DNA from: Planctomycetota bacterium | GTDB taxonomy: Bacteria; Planctomycetota; Planctomycetia; Planctomycetales; Planctomycetaceae | NCBI GenBank assembly: GCA_013151585.1 | Contig: JAADHY010000379.1 | Span: forward strand, 1-6,183 | Reading direction: 5' to 3' | DNA length: 6,183 nucleotides | Part shown: one piece after another, positions 1 through 6,183 of the stretch | Layout of the letters: each line of letters begins with the position of its first letter | How positions within the stretch are numbered: position 1 is the stretch's first letter | Position numbers and translations under genes: made by a program | The notes under the pieces: generated by a model | Seen by the model: the letters and a program-made list of their open reading frames with translations, nothing else | What the model was told of the DNA's origin: nothing | The model's database searches: none

Positions 1-861
1 TGGATTCAAATCGCGGCCTGTGTCGCGATCCTCGGAGGCTATTGGTACTTCTTTTATCAATACACAATTCCCCCCGCCGAGCGAAACGCGATCAAGGAAT
101 ACTTGGCCGAAAAGCATGGACTGGATGAAAAGGAGATTAGCCAGTTCACGGGACTGGCCGCCCATTGGAATAAGCACACAAACGCCGCGGCCGCTGTAGA
201 CCGCGTGTTGTTGAACTGGTTCCCCCGAAACGAAGAACCTTGGCGAGGGCAAAGCTTTTGGATTAACCGCGGCGGATACCAGACGCTGAACTTCGTGCCT
301 TCCATCGTCACGATGTTGCTCGGCGTGCTGGCCGGACGGTTGTTGAGGAGCGAATGGACGCCGCGTCGCAAACTGGAGGTGCTTTGGTATGCCGCTTTCG
401 GCTGCTTCCTCTTTGCACTGGCGATCGACACGAACATCTGGCCTGACGCGATTCGCGAATGGACGGGAGCGCGCTGGAGCCTCTGTCCGGTCGTCAAACG
501 CATTTGGACGCCCAGTTGGACAATCTTCAGTGGCGGTTGGGCCTTTGCGCTGCTCGCCTTTTTCTATTGGGTCATCGAAATCAAGGAGCGACAGCGATGG
601 TCCTTCCCCTTTATCGTGGTCGGAATGAACTCGATTACCATGTACATGATGGCCCAACTGATGAAACCCTGGGTCGCTCGGATGCTCAAGATTCACCTGG
701 GAACGATCGATGCTCTTTTCGGTTGGGACCACGGCATCCGGTACTACCTCTTTTCGAGCGAATTTGCCTACCAACCCATCTTGCAGGCGTGCACCGTCTT
801 GTTGATGCTGTGGCTGGTCTGTTTGTGGCTTCATCACCACAAGATCTACGTCCGCATTTGA
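1..861 (+). CDS. Membrane acetyltransferase, HGSNAT/NagX-like (COG4299, DUF5009), 3' part
   Basis: The frame is open from the first base of the window, so the N-terminus is missing; 286 residues remain, ending at TGA 859-861. A hydrophobic segment (residues about 2-19) is followed by a soluble loop containing an AHWNKHTNAAAA stretch and the signature GGYQTLNFVPS (residues 91-101). Further probable membrane helices lie at about 98-114, 126-143, 173-191, 202-220 and 259-277, and a CPVVKRIWTPSW motif precedes the fourth helix. These motifs match my knowledge of bacterial relatives of heparan-alpha-glucosaminide N-acetyltransferase. The family is thought to move acetyl groups from cytoplasmic acetyl-CoA to sugars across the membrane, but the substrate of this member cannot be read from the sequence, and the N-terminal helices expected to hold the catalytic histidine are outside the window. 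The ATG and TTG codons further in are not the true start, because coding similarity continues upstream of them. The neighbouring downstream gene encodes an exported carbohydrate-esterase-like protein, which fits an envelope-sugar role. Confidence 0.85.
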   Translation, partial: WIQIAACVAILGGYWYFFYQYTIPPAERNAIKEYLAEKHGLDEKEISQFTGLAAHWNKHTNAAAAVDRVLLNWFPRNEEPWRGQSFWINRGGYQTLNFVPSIVTMLLGVLAGRLLRSEWTPRRKLEVLWYAAFGCFLFALAIDTNIWPDAIREWTGARWSLCPVVKRIWTPSWTIFSGGWAFALLAFFYWVIEIKERQRWSFPFIVVGMNSITMYMMAQLMKPWVARMLKIHLGTIDALFGWDHGIRYYLFSSEFAYQPILQACTVLLMLWLVCLWLHHHKIYVRI

Positions 862-941
862 GCGACTGTTTTTCGGCCTCTGACGAATCCGTGCCGAAGG
901 CCGTACAGGCCGCGCGGTGACCACGAAAAGGAGTACCGGCG
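862..941 (+). other. Short spacer between the acetyltransferase and the Tat-exported protein gene
   Basis: The spacer is 80 bases long and carries a modest inverted repeat, CGGCCT at 874-879 with AGGCCG at 898-903, preceded rather than followed by a T run. It therefore does not look like a standard intrinsic terminator on the + strand. The two flanking genes could be co-transcribed, but the distance is long enough that a promoter of its own for the second gene is also possible. Confidence 0.4.
926..933 (+). promoter_or_regulatory. Ribosome binding site of the NodB-like gene
   Basis: AAAAGGAG lies 8 bases before ATG 942. This is the strongest Shine-Dalgarno match near this gene and favours the ATG at 942 over the in-frame ATG at 951, although both leave the Tat signal intact. 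Confidence 0.75.
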
Positions 942-2345
942 ATGGCGAGAATGACACGTCGTGCTTTCCTGGAGCGGGCGGCGGCCGGGTGGGCCGCTGC
1001 GTCGCTGGCCGGAAAGGTGTCCGCCTTGCGGGCGCAACCTCCCGGGCAGCGGCCACGTCAGGATGACTGCGTCCAGGTTCTCAACCCTCAGAACCGCGTG
1101 CCGCTCAGCTTCATCATCGACGACTCGACCGTCCTGGTCAATCTGGCCTACTTCGGCATTCCGCAGTTCGCCGAGGTCTTTCCGAAGCGGTACAAACAGG
1201 ACTGGCGGAAACTACCTCGCGAAATTCCCGACGACTTCGTCCGTAAGTTCCACGACTGGTGCGCCGAGCAAGGCGTGAAGGGCAAGTACAGCATCGTCCC
1301 GTGTCCGGCGCTGGTTGGTTGGGTCGATCGGCTGTTGCCGGGCTGGACACGCCGCGAACTGGAAGAAAGTCTGAAACTGGTCCGCGAACTGGTCGTGCCC
1401 AACTGGGACATCCATCCGGAAATGATCACGCACACTTGGGTGATCGACACAAGGACGGGGCGGCCGTACGAGCCTCGCACAGCAGACTACATGGAGAACT
1501 GGGGGTGGAGCGTCGGCAAGTCAGCGGACGAGCTGGCCGAGTACATGGCCTACGCGTTGCGCATCTTGAAGAACGTTGGCTTGCCGTGCGAAGGCATCAC
1601 CACGCCCGGCGGTTTCGGGAATCGATCGCGGGAGGCGTTGGCCCAAGGAACGTTGCAAGCCTGCCGTGACGTTTACGGCACCGAGATTCCCCATTACTTC
1701 CGGCACTTATTCACGGACGAACGGAGTGTGGCGCCGCGCGTCGAGTACGCTTCGGGCCTAGGCACAGACGACCCGCGGTGCGTCGTGTCGATTATCGGCT
1801 GCACCGGCGATTGGTTTGGTGGCTGGGACGGTCTGACACCCGGCTCGGTCGATCGGTTCATCACGCCCGACCTGAATGGCGGCCGCCTGCCTTATGTGAT
1901 CGGAAAGGGGGAGCCAGCCATCCTGGTCTGTCACTGGCCGGGCATTTACTTCAACGGCGAAGAGATCGGCTTCAAGATTTTCAAAGAAGTCGTCCGTCGG
2001 TTGCACAGCCGGTATGACAATCTGATTTGGATGAAACTCAGCGAGATCGCTCGATACTGGGCCGCGCGCCAATTGACGCAGATGACCGCCGATGGCCGCC
2101 GAATTGTCTTCGACGCGCCATACCACTGTCCGGCGTTCACCGTCCGGATCACCGGCCCGCAGGCCGGAAACGCCACGACGCCACCGACACTCGTCGTTGC
2201 CGGCCGGACCGTGCGATTCCAGCCGGTATCGTCTCCACTCCGTCTGGAGCCCAACACGTGCTGTTTCGAAGACGGGGCGGTCATCGCGTGCTTCGATCTA
2301 CCGAAAGGCCGTTCGGTTTTGCAATTCATTCCGGCACCGACATGA
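942..2345 (+). CDS. Tat-exported protein with polysaccharide-deacetylase-like (NodB-like) motifs
   Basis: The product has 467 residues and ends at TGA 2343-2345. The N-terminus carries a twin-arginine signal (TRRAFLER, residues 5-12), an Ala/Gly-rich core and an Ala-x-Ala-like end (ALRA, residues 28-31), so the mature protein should begin near residue 32 and act outside the cytoplasm. Several motifs recall the metal-dependent NodB/carbohydrate esterase 4 fold: a beta strand ending in Asp-Asp (FIIDD, 57-61), a pair of histidines (H158 and H164, in IHPEMITHTW), a TPGGFGN loop (221-227) that could stand for the RPPYG-like motif, and a late HWPG (331-334). The histidine spacing is one residue wider than the usual H-x3-4-H, and there is no clear FDDG. 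The C-terminal portion (about 380-467) looks like a small beta-rich accessory domain. I recognise the general style from planctomycete genomes but not a named gene. Deacetylation of a polysaccharide is an inference; a non-catalytic or different hydrolase role is possible. Confidence 0.7.
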   Translation: MARMTRRAFLERAAAGWAAASLAGKVSALRAQPPGQRPRQDDCVQVLNPQNRVPLSFIIDDSTVLVNLAYFGIPQFAEVFPKRYKQDWRKLPREIPDDFVRKFHDWCAEQGVKGKYSIVPCPALVGWVDRLLPGWTRRELEESLKLVRELVVPNWDIHPEMITHTWVIDTRTGRPYEPRTADYMENWGWSVGKSADELAEYMAYALRILKNVGLPCEGITTPGGFGNRSREALAQGTLQACRDVYGTEIPHYFRHLFTDERSVAPRVEYASGLGTDDPRCVVSIIGCTGDWFGGWDGLTPGSVDRFITPDLNGGRLPYVIGKGEPAILVCHWPGIYFNGEEIGFKIFKEVVRRLHSRYDNLIWMKLSEIARYWAARQLTQMTADGRRIVFDAPYHCPAFTVRITGPQAGNATTPPTLVVAGRTVRFQPVSSPLRLEPNTCCFEDGAVIACFDLPKGRSVLQFIPAPT

Positions 2346-2463
2346 CCTCCGCTCGAACCAATTCTCGTCCTCAAATGGCAAATCCGCAGCCAGCCTTGCG
2401 ACGGTGGCAAGCGAAGCGGGCTCCACAGGCCCCCGAGAAAGGATTTCGGCGCCACGAGTCGCC

Positions 2464-2491
2464 GCTCCTCTCCCGCATTCGGGAAAGGAGC
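2464..2491. repeat. Inverted repeat, 12-base arms, 4-base loop
   Basis: GCTCCTCTCCCG (2464-2475) pairs with CGGGAAAGGAGC (2480-2491) around a CATT loop, with a single C-A mismatch. It is followed directly by a GGGCGAGCCGGGTGAGGG stretch (2501-2518). This combination resembles the CTCTCCC/GGGAGAGG...GCCGGGTGAGGG type of intergenic repeat that I know from many GC-rich bacterial genomes, including planctomycetes. There is no T run after it, so it is a poor canonical intrinsic terminator, although it could still stabilise or end the upstream mRNA. Confidence 0.65.
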
Positions 2492-2519
2492 GTTCGCCGT
2501 GGGCGAGCCGGGTGAGGGG

Positions 2520-2568
2520 GCCCGCACCCCGCCGTCTCCCCAACAGGTGCACGGCGGGGCGAGTGGGC
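2520..2568. repeat. GC-rich inverted repeat, 9-base perfect core with outer 4-base clamp
   Basis: CCCCGCCGT (2527-2535) pairs perfectly with ACGGCGGGG (2551-2559), and beyond an unpaired bulge GCCC (2520-2523) pairs with GGGC (2565-2568). The loop is 15 bases. It sits 28 bases after the previous hairpin and probably belongs to the same repeat unit or structured 3' untranslated region. It ends at the change from GC-rich to AT-richer sequence. Confidence 0.6.
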
Positions 2569-2570
2569 AA

Positions 2571-2655
2571 ACAATGTTATCCCTCTCGTTTTCGGACTTT
2601 CGTTGGTCTGGTTGATATAGCATCCGGTTTATCAATTTTCGCGATTCTGGGAATC
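2571..2655 (+). promoter_or_regulatory. AT-richer island, possible promoter region for aceE
   Basis: This is the most AT-rich part of the spacer, following the second hairpin. It includes TTGATA (2612-2617), close to a sigma-70 -35 box, and TATCAA (2630-2635), but the spacing between them is only 12 bases, so no textbook promoter can be claimed. The position upstream of aceE is the only reason to prefer it. The transcript would have a leader of more than 200 bases containing the 2758-2790 hairpin. Confidence 0.2.
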
Positions 2656-2757
2656 AGCCCGACACACGAGCAAAGTGGGATCGCAATGGCTAACGGCCCC
2701 GCCGACGCGCCCGGTTGGTCTCGCCGTAACCGTTGACGGCTTGAGACTCATCGCAAT

Positions 2758-2790
2758 CCCATAGCCGATGCCGCGAGCATCGGCTACGGG
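2758..2790. repeat. Inverted repeat, 10-base perfect arms extended to 14
   Basis: TAGCCGATGC (2762-2771) and GCATCGGCTA (2777-2786) are perfect reverse complements around a CGCGA loop. After one A-C mismatch the arms extend by CCC (2758-2760) and GGG (2788-2790). It lies 74 bases before the aceE start codon. It could be a copy of a small dispersed palindromic repeat, a binding site for a regulator or an RNA stem in the aceE leader; the sequence alone does not decide. Confidence 0.7.
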
Positions 2791-2851
2791 GGTGCGTTGC
2801 TTCCCAGCCGGGGAATGATTACGCTCCGACATTGCCATCTTTGCCCTTCAT

Positions 2852-2857
2852 GAGGTG
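2852..2857 (+). promoter_or_regulatory. Ribosome binding site that decides the aceE start
   Basis: GAGGTG ends 7 bases before ATG 2865. The earlier in-frame TTG 2832 and ATG 2850 have no comparable purine-rich site at the right distance, so 2865 is the preferred start. Confidence 0.6.
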
Positions 2858-2864
2858 TTTCGCG

Positions 2865-5582
<2,718 letters not shown>

Positions 5583-5725
5583 GAGAAGGAGTCGGAAGGT
5601 CCAAGAGTCAAGGAGGAGGGGAGAACGCCCGAGAAGTGCAGCGGTGTTTTGTCGCGTTTCGGCTTTTGGCCTTTCCCTTGGGGCTTCCTTGTCTCGCTTT
5701 TTCCCACAACATCGAGTAGCGAACC
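5583..5725 (+). other. Spacer between aceE and the E2 gene with purine-rich and pyrimidine-rich halves
   Basis: The 143-base spacer is strikingly skewed: about 5581-5640 is mostly G and A, and about 5643-5706 is mostly T and C with G. I find no strong stem with a T run, so no intrinsic terminator is evident and read-through from aceE is likely. It contains no credible gene. Ribosome binding near 5714-5716 (GAG) is weak. Confidence 0.5.
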
Positions 5726-6183
5726 ATGGCAATCGAATTCAAACTGCCGCAAGTAGCCGAAGGTGTGGAAACGGCTGACGTGGCTGAGCTGATGGTCGCC
5801 GAAGGCGATCAGATCGAAGCCGGTCAGGTCGTGCTGGAGGTGGAAACGGAGAAGGCGGTTGCGGAAATCGAGTGTCCTCACGGCGGCCGCGTGGCCAAAG
5901 TGCATGTCTCGGAAGGTCAGACCGTCCGCGTGGGCGACGTGCTGCTGACGATCGAGGAGATGGCGACCGAGGAAGCGGCGCCGGCCGAAGCCCCACCCGA
6001 GCCTGCTCAGGCCCCGGAATCTCCGCCTGCGGAACCCGAGACGGTGACCACCGGCGCCGCTCTGACGGAAATCCCGACGACAGAGCCGGCCGCTGTGGAG
6101 ACGGCGACGCCGCCCGAAGCCGAGCAGCCGGCTCCGGGGACTTCGACCGCTCCGGCTCCTGCCGCCGAAACCAGACAAGCGGC
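5726..6183 (+). CDS. aceF: Dihydrolipoamide acetyltransferase (PDH E2), N-terminal part
   Basis: The gene runs off the window after 152 codons. The ATG at 5726 is secure as the upstream limit because an in-frame TAG lies at 5717-5719. Residues 2 to about 79 form a complete lipoyl domain: LPQVAEGVETADV, then EGDQIEAGQVV, then the hairpin VETEKA in which K43 is the lysine expected to carry lipoic acid, then HGGRVAKVHV and VGDVLLTIEE. From about residue 80 the chain turns into an Ala/Pro/Glu/Thr-rich flexible linker, typical of E2 proteins, that lets the lipoyl arm swing between active sites. The subunit-binding and catalytic acetyltransferase domains, and any second lipoyl domain, are expected beyond the window. 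The position right after aceE argues for the pyruvate complex rather than the 2-oxoglutarate complex. The Shine-Dalgarno is weak, so translation may depend on coupling or context. Confidence 0.9.
   Translation, partial: MAIEFKLPQVAEGVETADVAELMVAEGDQIEAGQVVLEVETEKAVAEIECPHGGRVAKVHVSEGQTVRVGDVLLTIEEMATEEAAPAEAPPEPAQAPESPPAEPETVTTGAALTEIPTTEPAAVETATPPEAEQPAPGTSTAPAPAAETRQA

Larger units (their letters stand above)
2346..2864 (+). other. Long non-coding spacer with several inverted repeats
   Basis: No reading frame here looks like a protein: the open frames on both strands are Arg/Pro/Ser-rich, overlap each other and have no credible ribosome binding site. The spacer contains three strong inverted repeats (listed separately), a smaller one (GCCGT 2723-2727 with ACGGC 2736-2740), and an AT-richer island at about 2571-2655. 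The 2390-2570 part has the look of a dispersed intergenic repeat rather than unique sequence. It separates the envelope-related genes from aceE and should hold the 3' end of one transcript and the promoter of the next. Confidence 0.7.

Noticed and set aside
2464..2568. Intrinsic terminator for the NodB-like gene
   Set aside because: The hairpins are strong but neither is followed by a T run on the + strand, so I list them as repeats and leave termination as a possibility only.
1946..2635. A 229-codon minus-strand frame across the end of the NodB-like gene and the spacer
   Set aside because: It overlaps a real gene in part and hairpin repeats in the rest; the translation is low in recognisable structure and has no convincing ribosome site.
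2603..2635. Sigma-70 promoter pairs such as TTGGTC or TTGATA with TATCAA
   Set aside because: The spacings (21 and 12 bases) are outside the normal range, so only a low-confidence promoter region is listed.
2092..2736. A 214-codon plus-strand frame spanning the end of the NodB-like gene and the spacer
   Set aside because: The Arg/Ser/Pro-rich translation, overlap with the better frame and lack of a start signal mark it as spurious.
2464..2790. CRISPR-like or tandem repeat array
   Set aside because: The three hairpins differ in sequence and spacing; there are no repeated units with regular spacers.

Overview
The window reads as a piece of chromosome from a GC-rich bacterium, most likely a planctomycete of the Pirellulales type. 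That placement is inference. It rests on the style of the genes (a COG4299-like membrane acetyltransferase with the N-acyl loop layout common in planctomycetes, and a Tat-exported NodB-like protein), on the long spacers and on hairpin-rich intergenic DNA. No rRNA or other taxonomic marker is present. All genes recognised lie on the + strand.

Left part (1-2345). The window opens inside a multi-pass membrane protein of the heparan-alpha-glucosaminide N-acetyltransferase-like family (COG4299/DUF5009, NagX-like), which ends at 861. After 80 bases comes a gene with a clear Shine-Dalgarno for a 467-residue protein. It has a twin-arginine signal peptide and motifs resembling a polysaccharide-deacetylase (NodB) fold. 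The two may form a small unit acting on sugars at the cell envelope, but this is context only.

Middle (2346-2864). This 519-base stretch has no convincing gene. It holds three strong inverted repeats (2464-2491, 2520-2568, 2758-2790) and an AT-richer island between the second and third that is the best place for a promoter. The first two hairpins look like a dispersed intergenic repeat. The region separates the envelope genes from the pyruvate dehydrogenase genes.

Right part (2865-6183). A complete aceE encodes the homodimeric pyruvate dehydrogenase E1 (905 residues, best start 2865). After a 143-base spacer comes the start of the E2 gene (dihydrolipoamide acetyltransferase, aceF type), which is cut by the window edge after one lipoyl domain and part of an Ala/Pro/Glu-rich linker. 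E1 decarboxylates pyruvate and reductively acetylates the lipoyl lysine of E2; E2 passes the acetyl group to CoA. An E3 gene (lpd) may lie further downstream.

I see no CRISPR array, tRNA, rRNA, transposase or phage gene. Most of the window is ordinary metabolism. The least understood parts are the exported NodB-like protein and the hairpin-rich spacer.
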